Below the pieces are notes generated by a model, which saw only the letters and a list, made by a program, of their open reading frames with translations, ran no database searches and was not told where the DNA came from. Positions 28,404-37,598 of a stretch of DNA of 64,000 bases are shown here, piece after piece; the first letter of the stretch is position 1; each line of letters starts with the position of its first letter. The translations under genes were made by a program, and so were the position numbers. Source of the DNA: Companilactobacillus insicii (GTDB lineage: Bacteria; Bacillota; Bacilli; Lactobacillales; Lactobacillaceae); assembly GCF_003946015.1 (NCBI RefSeq), contig NZ_RHNU01000012.1, positions 1 to 64,000 of the forward strand, in the 5' to 3' direction.

Positions 28404-29651
28404 ATGTTTGATAGTACAGAAACTACAGGTACAATCAGTTGTTCTTTCTGCGGAAAGACTCAAGATCAAGTTAAAAAAATTGTTGCTGGACCAGGTGTCT
28501 ACATTTGTAATGAATGTATTGATTTATGTAAAGAAATCATTGATGAGGAATTGAAAGATAGTGCACCATTAAATCTAGATAATATTCCAACACCAGTTGA
28601 AATTAAGCACATTCTCGATGATTATGTAATTGGCCAAACTGACGCAAAACGTGCGCTTTCAGTTGCTGTTTATAATCATTATAAAAGAATTAATAAGATG
28701 GAACACTCAAAAGACGGCGATACAGAGCTACAAAAGAGTAACATTGCTTTAATTGGACCTACTGGTTCAGGTAAAACATTCTTAGCTCAAACTTTAGCTC
28801 GTATTCTGAAAGTACCATTTGCAATTGCTGATGCTACAACATTAACTGAAGCGGGTTATGTTGGTGAAGATGTTGAGAATATCTTACTTAAATTATTGCA
28901 AAATGCTGACTTTGACGTTGAAAAAGCTGAGCATGGTATTGTTTATATCGATGAAATTGATAAAATTTCTAAGAAGAGTGAGAATGTATCTATTACTCGT
29001 GATGTTTCAGGTGAAGGTGTACAACAGGCTCTCTTGAAGATTCTTGAAGGTACAATTGCTAGTGTGCCACCACAGGGTGGAAGAAAGCATCCACAACAAG
29101 AATTAATTCAAATTGATACAACCAACATCTTGTTTATCGTTGGTGGTGCTTTTGATGGTATTGAACAAATTGTTAAGAACCGTTTAGGTGATAAGACAAT
29201 TGGTTTTGGTGCTGAGCAAACAGAAAGTATCGATGAAGAGAAGAGTTTGATGCAGCAAATCATTCCAGAAGATTTGATGAAGTTTGGTATCATTCCTGAA
29301 TTCATTGGTCGTATTCCAATCGTTACAGCTCTGGAAAAACTTACTGAAGATGATTTGGTTAATATTCTAACTAAACCTAAGAATGCTCTAATTAAACAAT
29401 ATCAAGAGCTGTTATCACTTGATGGCGTTGAACTACAATTTACTGATGGTGCGTTAAAAGAAATTGCTAAGATGTCTATTGAGCGTAATACAGGTGCTCG
29501 TGGTTTGCGTTCTATTGTTGAAGAAACAATGCTTGATACTATGTTTGACATTCCTGGACGTAAGGATGTTGAACGCGTCAAAGTAACTAAAGATGCAGTT
29601 CGCAAAGTAAAAGAACCAGAGTTGATTCTTAAAGATGGAGAGGTTGCCTAG
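28404..29651 (+). CDS. clpX: ATP-dependent Clp protease ATP-binding subunit ClpX
   Basis: AAA+ unfoldase that feeds substrates to ClpP. 415 aa. N-terminal zinc-binding domain with C13, C16, C35 and C38; Walker A GPTGSGKT near 117; pore loop GYVGEDVE; Walker [10 protein letters not shown]; and an RNTGARGLR sensor-2 segment. Start at 28404 with AAGGAG 9 nt upstream; an ATG at 28398 is an alternative. A terminator hairpin spans its stop codon. Confidence 0.97.
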   Translation: MFDSTETTGTISCSFCGKTQDQVKKIVAGPGVYICNECIDLCKEIIDEELKDSAPLNLDNIPTPVEIKHILDDYVIGQTDAKRALSVAVYNHYKRINKMEHSKDGDTELQKSNIALIGPTGSGKTFLAQTLARILKVPFAIADATTLTEAGYVGEDVENILLKLLQNADFDVEKAEHGIVYIDEIDKISKKSENVSITRDVSGEGVQQALLKILEGTIASVPPQGGRKHPQQELIQIDTTNILFIVGGAFDGIEQIVKNRLGDKTIGFGAEQTESIDEEKSLMQQIIPEDLMKFGIIPEFIGRIPIVTALEKLTEDDLVNILTKPKNALIKQYQELLSLDGVELQFTDGALKEIAKMSIERNTGARGLRSIVEETMLDTMFDIPGRKDVERVKVTKDAVRKVKEPELILKDGEVA

Positions 29652-29667
29652 TAGGCGGCCTTTTTTT
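29641..29667 (+). terminator. Intrinsic terminator spanning the clpX stop codon
   Basis: AGGTTGCC / GGCGGCCT with the stop TAG in the loop, followed by T residues. A TATAAT follows at about 29669, a possible -10 for ysxC. Confidence 0.8.
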
Positions 29668-29705
29668 GTATAATTTATGATAAAATACTTACATTGAGGT
29701 GAATT

Positions 29706-30287
29706 ATGCAAGTAAATAATGTATCTATGAACTTGAGTGCAGTAAGCTCAAAGCAGTATCCAGATGAAGGATACCCCGAAATAGCCTTATTAGGCCGTTC
29801 TAACGTGGGAAAGTCATCATTAATAAATACTCTAATAAATCGCAAAAGCTTTGCGAGAACGTCCAGTACACCTGGTAAGACGCAAACACTAAACTTTTAC
29901 AATATTGAAGATCAATTATATTTGGTGGATGTTCCAGGGTATGGATTTGCTAAAGTTTCTAAAAAACAGCGTGAAGAATTTGGCGCAATGATTGAAGAAT
30001 ATCTTACAACACGCCATGTTTTAAAGGGTGTAGTTATTTTGGTTGATGGTAGGCATGAGCCAAGTGATGATGATATCTCGATGTATCAATATGTCAGCTA
30101 TTATCACATTCCAACACTAGTTGTTGCGACAAAGATGGATAAAATCAAGCGTAACCAATGGAATAAGACTATTAGCAAAGTAACTAAAACTATGCAAATA
30201 AATCAAACTGATAATTTGCAGTTATTTAGTGCAGAAACAAAGTCTGGTAAGGACGAAGTTTGGGCATGGATTGAAGATCATATGTAG
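29706..30287 (+). CDS. ysxC: Ribosome biogenesis GTP-binding protein YsxC/EngB
   Basis: Essential GTPase needed for 50S subunit assembly. 193 aa. G1 GRSNVGKSS at 30-38, switch [12 protein letters not shown] near 56, [11 protein letters not shown] (G3) and TKMDKI (G4). SD TGAGGTGA. Located immediately downstream of clpX, as in bacilli and lactobacilli. Confidence 0.96.
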   Translation: MQVNNVSMNLSAVSSKQYPDEGYPEIALLGRSNVGKSSLINTLINRKSFARTSSTPGKTQTLNFYNIEDQLYLVDVPGYGFAKVSKKQREEFGAMIEEYLTTRHVLKGVVILVDGRHEPSDDDISMYQYVSYYHIPTLVVATKMDKIKRNQWNKTISKVTKTMQINQTDNLQLFSAETKSGKDEVWAWIEDHM

Positions 30288-30298
30288 TGTAAAAAAAC

Positions 30299-30334
30299 GT
30301 CACTCTGAGTATTTACTCAAAGTGGCATTTTTTT
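30299..30334 (+). terminator. Intrinsic terminator of ysxC
   Basis: 12-position stem GTCACTCTGAGT / ACTCAAAGTGGC with an ATTT loop, one mismatch and seven T residues. Confidence 0.88.
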
Positions 30335-30455
30335 ATGTTTGAATTATAAAAATTAAAGTTATTGCAACTAAATAGATTAAAGTGTAACAAATGATAAATA
30401 CGATGATATCTGGGTCACAAATAAGTATATTAATGTGTGAAAGGAGAGTGATTTA

Positions 30456-30914
30456 ATGAAAATTAATTTTGAATGGGATGATTCGTATTCGATATCTGAA
30501 GTTGGTATTAAACTTAATCCGAAAAAACGTGAATTGAAAGATAAGCTAAAAAACTTCTTATCTGATAAAACACATATTGAAGTTATCAACCCTAAAAATA
30601 ATCGTCGTTTTTTGCTAAGTTGTTCGCAAATTTTATCAATTGAAGCTATGGATAATTTATCAAAAGTTTACACGACTAATAATGAGATTTTTTATACTAA
30701 TGTGCGTCTTAAAAAGCTTGAAGAAATTACAAATGCAAATTTGTTTAGAATAAATAATTCTGTCATTCTTAACCTAGCAGAAGTAATTGATTTTAATACT
30801 GGTAAGTATGCTCGTTTGGAAGTACATACCAAAGGCAATCAAAGCTTTATTGTTAGCCGATATTATGCTAAGAGACTCAAGGAGGAATTGGGTAATGTTC
30901 AAAGAATTGAATAA
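30456..30914 (+). CDS. LytTR-domain transcriptional regulator
   Basis: 152 aa protein whose C-terminal part (about residues 45-148) is a LytTR DNA-binding domain: NNRRFLLSCSQILSIEA, a YTTNNEIFYTNVRLKKLEE core and LFRINNSVILNLAEV. There is no receiver domain, so it is not a classical response regulator. Start after GAAAGGAG. It overlaps the next gene (DUF3021-like) by 20 nt, a pairing common in Firmicutes where the membrane partner restrains the regulator. Likely autoregulated; the target is not visible. Confidence 0.88.
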   Translation: MKINFEWDDSYSISEVGIKLNPKKRELKDKLKNFLSDKTHIEVINPKNNRRFLLSCSQILSIEAMDNLSKVYTTNNEIFYTNVRLKKLEEITNANLFRINNSVILNLAEVIDFNTGKYARLEVHTKGNQSFIVSRYYAKRLKEELGNVQRIE

Positions 30915-31299
30915 TAAATTTATGCGAATCTTTTTTATAACTGTAATTTGGATATTAGGAATTTTGAATATTATTTTTGGAAGTATAACGGTTAATCTAA
31001 ATATATTTTGGAATATTATCGGAATCGCAATGTTGTTTGCAACAGTTTTTGGAGTTATTTATCCATATGTGTGGAACTATGGAACTTGGATAGCGCCAAT
31101 TAATATTATTACGACAACAATTGCGAATCTTTTTTGTGGATTTTTTTCCGTATATTTATTATCAAAAGAAATGTTTGCTCTAATTATTCCATATTGGTTA
31201 GCAATTACTCTACTAGATTTGTTTATGCATATTTTGATATTTTACTTTTATCGGAAGTTTGAAAATAAACGCTTAGTTAAAAAACTAAATAGATTATAG
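30895..31299 (+). CDS. DUF3021-type membrane protein, LytTR partner
   Basis: 134 aa with four predicted membrane helices and a short basic tail (KFENKRLVKKLNRL). ATG at 30895 preceded by AAGGAGG inside the LytTR gene. The size, topology and overlap with a LytTR regulator match the DUF3021 family found in LytTR regulatory systems. It probably senses a membrane state and sequesters the regulator; this is inference from family context. Confidence 0.8.
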   Translation: MFKELNNKFMRIFFITVIWILGILNIIFGSITVNLNIFWNIIGIAMLFATVFGVIYPYVWNYGTWIAPINIITTTIANLFCGFFSVYLLSKEMFALIIPYWLAITLLDLFMHILIFYFYRKFENKRLVKKLNRL

Positions 31300-31409
31300 T
31301 GATGTGATTTAATAAAATATTTTAACGTAATTAAATGAGATGATTGGTTATTGTGCCATTCTAAATTAGAAATATTATACAACAATTAAAACTTTTTAAT
31401 AAAAAACAC

Positions 31410-31437
31410 TTGCATTATTTTGAGTGTCTGCTAATAT
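31410..31437 (+). promoter_or_regulatory. Promoter of the tyrS T-box leader
   Basis: TTGCAT (31410-31415), 16-nt spacer and an extended -10 TGCTAATAT ending at 31437. Predicted start near 31444. Confidence 0.6.
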
Positions 31438-31469
31438 AACTTACATAAATTAAATTTCAGCTTCACAAG

Positions 31470-31657
31470 AATTAATCATTTACCTGGGTGTTAAGAGAAT
31501 TGACGGTTGGTGCGAGTCATGCAGGGTAGTTTGATGAAATACCAAGTTGAAATTTCGTGTCCGACGTTACAGGAGTAAAGAGCAGATAATTTTATTATCT
31601 GAATTTGGGTGGTACCGCGCAATTAGCGTCCCTGCATATAATGCAGGGACGCTTTTT
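31470..31657 (+). promoter_or_regulatory. Tyrosine T-box riboswitch ahead of tyrS
   Basis: Uncharged-tRNA sensing leader. The T-box core TGGGTGGTACCGCG (31606-31619) is present, with TGGT complementary to the tRNA 3' end with discriminator A. A candidate specifier TAC (Tyr) lies at 31540-31542 in a purine-rich loop. It is followed by a terminator of 13-bp arms (AGCGTCCCTGCAT / ATGCAGGGACGCT, 31625-31652) and a T run. The rest of the 31300-31698 gap holds the promoter and AT-rich DNA only. Confidence 0.92.
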
Positions 31658-31698
31658 TATTCCCAGCAACTCGGGCAAAAAAATAGGAGGAAATTTAC

Positions 31699-32943
31699 AT
31701 GAACATTATTGATGAACTTTCATGGCGTGGTTTGATCAACCAACAATCTGATGAAGAGGGCTTAAGAAAGTTAGTCGACGAGAAAGACATTTCACTTTAT
31801 TGCGGAATGGATCCAACAGGAGATTCAATGCATATTGGTCATTTGTTACCATTTATGACTTTGAAACGTTTTGGTGATATGGGACATCATCCCTATATCG
31901 TTATCGGAGGAGCCACTGGTTCAATCGGTGATCCTAGTGGTAAAAAGGCCGAACGTCCAATGCAAACAATGGATCAAGTTAACCACAACGTTGAAGCTCT
32001 AAGTAACCAAGCTAAAAGAATTTTTAAAGATTTCACAATGGTTAATAACTATGATTGGACAGAACCAATCGGAATTCTTGATTTCTTACGTGATTACGGA
32101 AAGTTATTTAATGTTAATACAATGTTAGGCAAGGAAATCATTTCAAGCCGTTTGGAAGCAGGTATTTCCTTCACAGAATTTACCTATCAAATCTTACAAT
32201 CACTAGATTTCTTGACACTTTATCGTAAGTACAATGTTCAACTACAAGTTGGTGGTGGTGATCAATGGGGTAATCTTACAGCTGGATTGGATTTGATTCA
32301 TAAAGCTGAAGGACAAGATGCTAAAGTTTATGCTTTGACAATTCCATTATTATTAAAAGCTGACGGTACAAAGTTTGGTAAGACAGCCGGTGGTGCCGTA
32401 TGGCTTGATGCTGAAAAGACATCTCCATATGAGTTCTATCAATTCTGGTTCAATCAAGATGACAAAGACGTAATTAATCTTCTTAAGAAATTTACTTTCT
32501 TAAATCAAGATGAAATCGCAGCTTTAGCTGAAAAAGTTAAAACAGCACCTGAAGAACGTGTTGCACAAAAGACTTTGGCAGAAGAAGTTACTAAGTTCGT
32601 TCACGGAGAAGAAGCATTGAAAACAGCAGAAAAAATTACTGAAGTTCTCTTCTCTGGTGAAATTCAAGCTCTAACGACGGATGAAGTTGCACAAGCCTTC
32701 CATGGTGTACCAAGTGAAGAAATCCCTTCAGATGAAATCAATTTGGTAGATCTGTTGATTGCCGCTAATGTCGACAAATCAAAACGCCAGGCACGTGAAG
32801 ATATTCAAAACGGTGCTATCAGAATCAATGGGGAAAGACTAACTGAAACAAGTACAATGATCGATCCTAAAGATTCATTTGATGGTAAATACATCGTTAT
32901 CCGTCGCGGTAAGAAAAAGTACTTCTTAGCCAAAATTAAATAA
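31699..32943 (+). CDS. tyrS: Tyrosyl-tRNA synthetase
   Basis: Class I synthetase charging tRNA-Tyr. 414 aa. HIGH motif at residues 45-48 (SMHIGHLLP), KMSKS-equivalent KFGKT at 225-229, C-terminal S4 RNA-binding domain from about residue 350. Transcription is controlled by the T-box immediately upstream. SD TAGGAGGAAA. The downstream NhaC-type gene begins within about 25 nt with no terminator between, so it shares this control. Confidence 0.97.
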   Translation: MNIIDELSWRGLINQQSDEEGLRKLVDEKDISLYCGMDPTGDSMHIGHLLPFMTLKRFGDMGHHPYIVIGGATGSIGDPSGKKAERPMQTMDQVNHNVEALSNQAKRIFKDFTMVNNYDWTEPIGILDFLRDYGKLFNVNTMLGKEIISSRLEAGISFTEFTYQILQSLDFLTLYRKYNVQLQVGGGDQWGNLTAGLDLIHKAEGQDAKVYALTIPLLLKADGTKFGKTAGGAVWLDAEKTSPYEFYQFWFNQDDKDVINLLKKFTFLNQDEIAALAEKVKTAPEERVAQKTLAEEVTKFVHGEEALKTAEKITEVLFSGEIQALTTDEVAQAFHGVPSEEIPSDEINLVDLLIAANVDKSKRQAREDIQNGAIRINGERLTETSTMIDPKDSFDGKYIVIRRGKKKYFLAKIK

Positions 32944-32966
32944 ATTTAATTAGGGCGATGAATAAT

Positions 32967-34394
32967 ATGAAAAAAGAGAAAAGACTAAGCACAATAGAGA
33001 GTTTAATTGTAATGATAGTAATGTTTGGAATTTTGGGAACAATGATGATTGGTTTTGGTATGACACCACAAGTTCCAATTCTATTAACATTTACATTACT
33101 TTTGTTCTATGGAAGATTTCGAGGTTTTAGTTGGACGGAGTTGCAAGAAGGAATCGTTGATGGTGTTAAGCCTGGTATAATTCCAATGATAATTTTTGTT
33201 ATGATTGGTGTACTAGTAGCGTCATGGTTGATTTCTGGAGTTATTCCGACAATTATGGTTTATGGATTAGAAATTCTAAATCCAAATTTTTTCTTATTTA
33301 CGGTTTTTGTAAGTTGTTGTTTAGTTGGTGTTATTGTAGGTAGTTCATTTACAACGATTTCGACTTTGGGAATTGTTTTTATGGGTATTGGACATGTTAT
33401 GGGTATCGATGCTGTTTTGACAGCAGGTTCGATTGTTTCAGGATCATTGTTTGGTAACAATATGTCACCATTGTCAGGAACAACTAATTTATCTACTGGT
33501 ATTGCTGGTGTTAAAAATGTGTTTAGCCATATCAGGACAATCTCTCATACGGCTTTGATTTCTGCCGCAATAACTGCCATTATCTTTTTATTCATCGGCC
33601 ACAGTAATGGTCAAGTAGATATGAGTTCAGTTCATCATATTATTAATGCTTTGCAGACAAATTTCTTTGTCTCTCCTTGGATGTTATTGCCAATAGTAGT
33701 CTTGATTGGTTGTGCGATTATGCAAGTACCTGCCATTCCGACACTTTTAAGTGGATCATTAACGGCTATTATAATGGATGTATTCATTAACCATACATCG
33801 TTCAAAACAATCAGTACGGTAATTATGCAAGGATTTAAATTGAATTCATCTGATAAGCAAATTAATGCAATTGTCAGTGGTGGTGGTGTTTCCAGTATGT
33901 TGGATAGTATTTCACTGATCTTGGTTGCATTAACACTTGGCGGCGTATTGTTGAAGTTAGGTGTTGTAGAGAACTTGATTGGGAAATTGAGTAGCAAGGT
34001 TAATACACCTGGTAAACTTATTAGTGCTTCAATGTTATCTGCGATTGGTGTTAACTTTCTAGTTGGTGAGCAATACATTTCAATTATTTTACCCGGAACG
34101 ACTTTCCGTGGTAATTTCAAAAAATTGGGAATTCAACCACAATACTTATCACGTGTCCTAGCAAGTGGTGGTGCTGATATTAATGCACTAGTTCCATGGG
34201 GAGTTAGTGGTATCTTTATCTCAGGTATTTTAGGAGTAAGTCCGTTTGCTTTTATTCCTTTCGCATTTTATGTTTGGATGAATCCATTATTGACCGTTAT
34301 TTTTGCTTTTGTGTTTGGTAAGAAGTACACAACAGATGCCGAAGTTGGCAAGAGTATTTCTTTAAAAAAGACAGTATTAAATACTAATAATTAA
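32967..34394 (+). CDS. NhaC-family transporter, co-transcribed with tyrS
   Basis: 475 aa integral membrane protein with about 11-12 helices, matching the NhaC Na+/H+ antiporter family (related to MleN). Conserved GSSFTTISTLG and SPLSGTTNLS segments are visible. Start is either 32958 or 32967; AGGG at 32952 gives a better spacing to 32967. Because it sits in a tyrosine T-box operon, tyrosine uptake is a plausible role. NhaC genes also close tyramine (tyrS-tdcA-tyrP-nhaC) clusters, but tdcA and tyrP are absent here. Confidence 0.85.
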   Translation: MKKEKRLSTIESLIVMIVMFGILGTMMIGFGMTPQVPILLTFTLLLFYGRFRGFSWTELQEGIVDGVKPGIIPMIIFVMIGVLVASWLISGVIPTIMVYGLEILNPNFFLFTVFVSCCLVGVIVGSSFTTISTLGIVFMGIGHVMGIDAVLTAGSIVSGSLFGNNMSPLSGTTNLSTGIAGVKNVFSHIRTISHTALISAAITAIIFLFIGHSNGQVDMSSVHHIINALQTNFFVSPWMLLPIVVLIGCAIMQVPAIPTLLSGSLTAIIMDVFINHTSFKTISTVIMQGFKLNSSDKQINAIVSGGGVSSMLDSISLILVALTLGGVLLKLGVVENLIGKLSSKVNTPGKLISASMLSAIGVNFLVGEQYISIILPGTTFRGNFKKLGIQPQYLSRVLASGGADINALVPWGVSGIFISGILGVSPFAFIPFAFYVWMNPLLTVIFAFVFGKKYTTDAEVGKSISLKKTVLNTNN

Positions 34395-34411
34395 ATATTA
34401 AAAATAAAATA

Positions 34412-34456
34412 AAACGACTTTCAGTGACTGATATAACAATCTGAAAGCCGTTTTTT
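34412..34456 (+). terminator. Intrinsic terminator of tyrS-nhaC
   Basis: AACGACTTTCAG / CTGAAAGCCGTT arms with one mismatch, a 16-nt loop and six T residues. Confidence 0.85.
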
Positions 34457-34481
34457 ATTTATTGAATAATTAAACTTTTTC

Positions 34482-34510
34482 TTGACGATTATTTATAATT
34501 AACATATAGT
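34482..34510 (+). promoter_or_regulatory. Promoter of the pyr operon
   Basis: TTGACG (34482-34487), 17-nt spacer, TATAGT (34505-34510). Confidence 0.75.
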
Positions 34511-34518
34511 ATTTTCAA

Positions 34519-34690
34519 CGAAAACTTTTAAGCAAGTCCTGTGAGGCTTGAAAGGTTACATACAGTTTTCGTAATAAAATTATGAAAAGAATAAAAGAAG
34601 ACAACTTTTAATCGGATCCAGTGAGGTCCCAAAGGTTATACGAGTAAACTCCAACTTTGGGACACTGAATCTGACAGTGTCCCTTTTAAT
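34519..34690 (+). promoter_or_regulatory. PyrR-type attenuator leader with two binding hairpins
   Basis: Two 35-nt units (34523-34557 and 34603-34637) share AACTTTTAA, TCC, GTGAGG and AAGGTT in the same register, the pattern of PyrR anti-antiterminators. After unit 2, GTCCCAAAG (34627-34635) can pair with CTTTGGGAC (34655-34663) as antiterminator. This competes with the terminator GGGACACTG / CAGTGTCCC (34659-34683) and its weak T run. High UMP bound by PyrR should favour termination. No pyrR gene lies in the window. Confidence 0.88.
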
Positions 34691-34705
34691 TTGGAGGAAA
34701 TAGCA

Positions 34706-35647
34706 ATGAAGCACATACTTTCAATGTCAGAATTAACAAACGAAGACGTATATGGATTAATTGATACAGCAATTGATTTCAAGAATGGTAAGAAGTCAAA
34801 TATTGGTAAAGATAAATTTGCCATGAACTTATTCTTTGAAAATAGTACGAGAACAAAATCAAGTTTTCAAGTTGCTGAAATGAAGTTAGGTATGAAGGAA
34901 ATAGCATTTGAGGCATCGACTTCTTCAACAACTAAGGGTGAGAGTCTATACGATACAGTTAAAACAGTTGAAAGTATTGGTGCGAGCGTTGCAGTAATTC
35001 GCCATCCACAGGATAAATATTACGAAGAACTAATCAATAACAATGTAAATATTCATATTATCAATGGTGGAGATGGAACAGGTCAACATCCATCGCAATC
35101 ACTTCTAGATTTAATGACAATCTTTGAACACTATGGACATTTCGAAGGCTTAAAAGTTGGAATCATTGGTGACCTAAGTCATTCACGTGTTGCTCATTCA
35201 AATGCTGAAATTTTAACAAGACTAGGAGCAGATGTGAGTTTTGGTGGATTAGATTCATGGTATACAGATGAATTTAAAGCAATCGGAACACATATGAGTG
35301 TCGACGAGCTATGCCAAGAAATGGATGTTGTAATGCTGTTGAGAGTACAACATGAAAGATTAAGCTCAGAAGAGAATAAGAGCTTTTCTAAGGAAGATTA
35401 TTTCCAAGAATATGGATTGGATATGCGCCGTGTAGAAATGATGAAGCCAGATGCTATGGTTATGCATCCAGCTCCAGTGAATCGTGGGGTAGAAATTGCT
35501 GATGATGTAGTAGAGTGTGACAAGTCATACATTTTCCCACAAATGACAAATAGCGTTTATATGAGAATGGCCATGATTGAAGCGGTACTCGAAGGAGCAA
35601 AAATTGACAGTGAAACTAATAAAGAACGCCAAGCTGTATTACGATAA
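34706..35647 (+). CDS. pyrB: Aspartate carbamoyltransferase catalytic subunit
   Basis: Carbamoyl phosphate plus aspartate to carbamoyl aspartate, the first committed step of UMP synthesis. 313 aa. Carbamoyl-phosphate motif STRTKSSF near 49-56, HPSQSLLD near 130 and MHPAPVNRG near 255. ATG at 34706 follows GGAGG, which lies right after the attenuator terminator. Its 3' end overlaps pyrC by 44 nt. No regulatory pyrI is present, as usual for Firmicutes. Confidence 0.96.
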   Translation: MKHILSMSELTNEDVYGLIDTAIDFKNGKKSNIGKDKFAMNLFFENSTRTKSSFQVAEMKLGMKEIAFEASTSSTTKGESLYDTVKTVESIGASVAVIRHPQDKYYEELINNNVNIHIINGGDGTGQHPSQSLLDLMTIFEHYGHFEGLKVGIIGDLSHSRVAHSNAEILTRLGADVSFGGLDSWYTDEFKAIGTHMSVDELCQEMDVVMLLRVQHERLSSEENKSFSKEDYFQEYGLDMRRVEMMKPDAMVMHPAPVNRGVEIADDVVECDKSYIFPQMTNSVYMRMAMIEAVLEGAKIDSETNKERQAVLR

Positions 35648-36878
35648 GCAAATATTAGATAGGGATGTCTTAATTGAAAACGGAAAATTCAAGAAGATAG
35701 ACACTGAAATAGATGCTGATGGAACGGAAGTAATTGATGCTAACCATAAGTTAGTAGCTCCGGGATTAGTAGATGTGCATGTTCATTTTAGAGAACCAGG
35801 GCAAGTTCATAAAGAAACAATCAAAACTGGAAGTTCGGCAGCTGCCCACGGTGGTTTTACAACGGTTGGAACGATGCCAAATGTCGTACCTGTTCCTGAT
35901 GATGTTGAAAAATTTAAACATCAAATGAAGTTGAATCAGCAATCAAAAATTAAAATCTTGCAATATGCTCCAATAACATTGGAAGAAACATCCGATGAGC
36001 TAAGTCCAATAGAAGATCTTCACCAAGCCGGAGCATTTGCCTTCTCAAATGATGGACATGGAATTAACAATGCTAAGACAATGTTTGATGCAATGAGAAG
36101 AATTGCACAATTGGATAGCCATCTGGCAGCACATGTGGAAGATCAAAACTTGTTTAATAAAGGTGTTATCAATGCTGGAGATACTGCTACTAAATTAGGA
36201 CTACCCGCAATTGAAAGAGTTGCTGAAACTTCACAATTAGCTAGGGATTTATTGTTGGCTAAAGAATCAGGAGTTCATTATCATGTTTGTCATATATCTA
36301 CAGCAGATAGTGTCAATTTGATACGTATCGCAAAAGATGCTGGAATCAATGTTACTTGCGAAGTTACACCGCATCATTTGTTGCTAAGTGATGCAGATAT
36401 TGTCAGTGACGATGCTAATTTTAAGATGAATCCACCTTTACGTAGTGAGAAGGATAGGGAATCATTAGTTGCTGGAGTTTTAGATGGGACTATTGATATG
36501 ATTGCTACGGATCATGCACCACATGCAATTAGTGAGAAAAATCAAGGATTTTTAAATAGTGCTTTTGGAATTACTGGTATTGAGACTTCATTTCCACTGA
36601 TGTATAAACTTTTTGTAATGAGTGGAATGATGAGTATTGAACATTTATTAGACATTATGTCTACTAGGCCAGCCGAGATTTTTGGAATTGATGCGGGTAA
36701 AATTCATCTTGGTAAGTCAGCGGATTTTACAATAATTGATTTAGATGATGAATATTATTTTGAAAAAAATGATTTTCTATCCAAAGGAGTAAACACCCCA
36801 TTTGTTGGTAGTAAGTGGACTTGCTTCGGCAAAATAAAGAAGACATTTGTGAATGGTGAGGAAGTTTATTCAGACTAA
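35604..36878 (+). CDS. pyrC: Dihydroorotase
   Basis: Zn amidohydrolase cyclising carbamoyl aspartate to dihydroorotate. 424 aa from TTG at 35604, chosen because GAAGGAG lies 7 nt upstream inside pyrB. Metal-binding DVHVHFREPG near residues 56-65, further His ligands in the EVTPHHLLL segment, and TDHAPH near 304. Type I (PyrC of Gram-positives) by sequence features. Confidence 0.96.
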   Translation: MTVKLIKNAKLYYDKQILDRDVLIENGKFKKIDTEIDADGTEVIDANHKLVAPGLVDVHVHFREPGQVHKETIKTGSSAAAHGGFTTVGTMPNVVPVPDDVEKFKHQMKLNQQSKIKILQYAPITLEETSDELSPIEDLHQAGAFAFSNDGHGINNAKTMFDAMRRIAQLDSHLAAHVEDQNLFNKGVINAGDTATKLGLPAIERVAETSQLARDLLLAKESGVHYHVCHISTADSVNLIRIAKDAGINVTCEVTPHHLLLSDADIVSDDANFKMNPPLRSEKDRESLVAGVLDGTIDMIATDHAPHAISEKNQGFLNSAFGITGIETSFPLMYKLFVMSGMMSIEHLLDIMSTRPAEIFGIDAGKIHLGKSADFTIIDLDDEYYFEKNDFLSKGVNTPFVGSKWTCFGKIKKTFVNGEEVYSD

Positions 36879-36905
36879 TAGTATTTGAGGAGGTACGGAG
36901 AAGTA

Positions 36906-37598
36906 ATGAAAAAGCCGGTAATAATTGCGTTAGATTTTGCAGATGATTTTGAATGTATAGAGTTTTTAAGCCAGTTTCCTAAAGATGAAAACTTGTTTGT
37001 AAAAATTGGTTTAGAAATGTTTTGTCAATTTGGTTATCCATTTGTAAGAAGTTTGAGAAATCGAGGTTATAATATTTTCTTGGATCTTAAACTTCACGAT
37101 ATCCCTAACACTGTTCGTAGAACATGTGAAATGATTGCCAAATGGGATGTTCAAATGTTAACAGTTCATGCTAGTGGTGGTGCAGAAATGATTGCAGCTG
37201 CAAAAAAGGGACTTGAAGGCACAAATACCAAATTATTAGCTGTTACACAATTAACATCGTTAGGGCAGGTTGAATTGGCGAATGAGCTACAAGTACCATT
37301 ACAATCTCAAGATTATGTAACACATCTAGCAAAATTAGCTTATGATAACGGTGCGGATGGCGTTATTTCATCAGCTCTTGAAGTGCCACTTATTAAAGAA
37401 GCAACTGGCAGTGACTTCCTTTGCATAACTCCAGGTATAAGACCTAAATCAGCTCAAGTTGGTGATCAAAAACGTGTTGCAACACCCGCAAAGGCAAGTG
37501 TACTCGGTAGTGACGGTATTGTTGTTGGTCGTCCAATTACGCAATCGAGTGATGGTTATATTGCTTATAAGAATATTTGTAAGGAGTGGAATAAATAA
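36906..37598 (+). CDS. pyrF: Orotidine 5'-phosphate decarboxylase
   Basis: OMP to UMP, the last step of the pathway. 230 aa TIM barrel. Catalytic FLDLKLHDIPNT motif near residues 58-69 (Asp and Lys charge network), and GIRP near the C-terminus for phosphate binding. ATG at 36906 with GGAG 5 nt upstream. The stop overlaps the pyrE start by one base. Confidence 0.96.
   Translation: MKKPVIIALDFADDFECIEFLSQFPKDENLFVKIGLEMFCQFGYPFVRSLRNRGYNIFLDLKLHDIPNTVRRTCEMIAKWDVQMLTVHASGGAEMIAAAKKGLEGTNTKLLAVTQLTSLGQVELANELQVPLQSQDYVTHLAKLAYDNGADGVISSALEVPLIKEATGSDFLCITPGIRPKSAQVGDQKRVATPAKASVLGSDGIVVGRPITQSSDGYIAYKNICKEWNK

Noticed and set aside
31300-34394. Functional tyramine-producing cluster
   Set aside because: tyrS and an NhaC gene are present, but no tyrosine decarboxylase or tyrosine/tyramine exchanger lies between or beside them.
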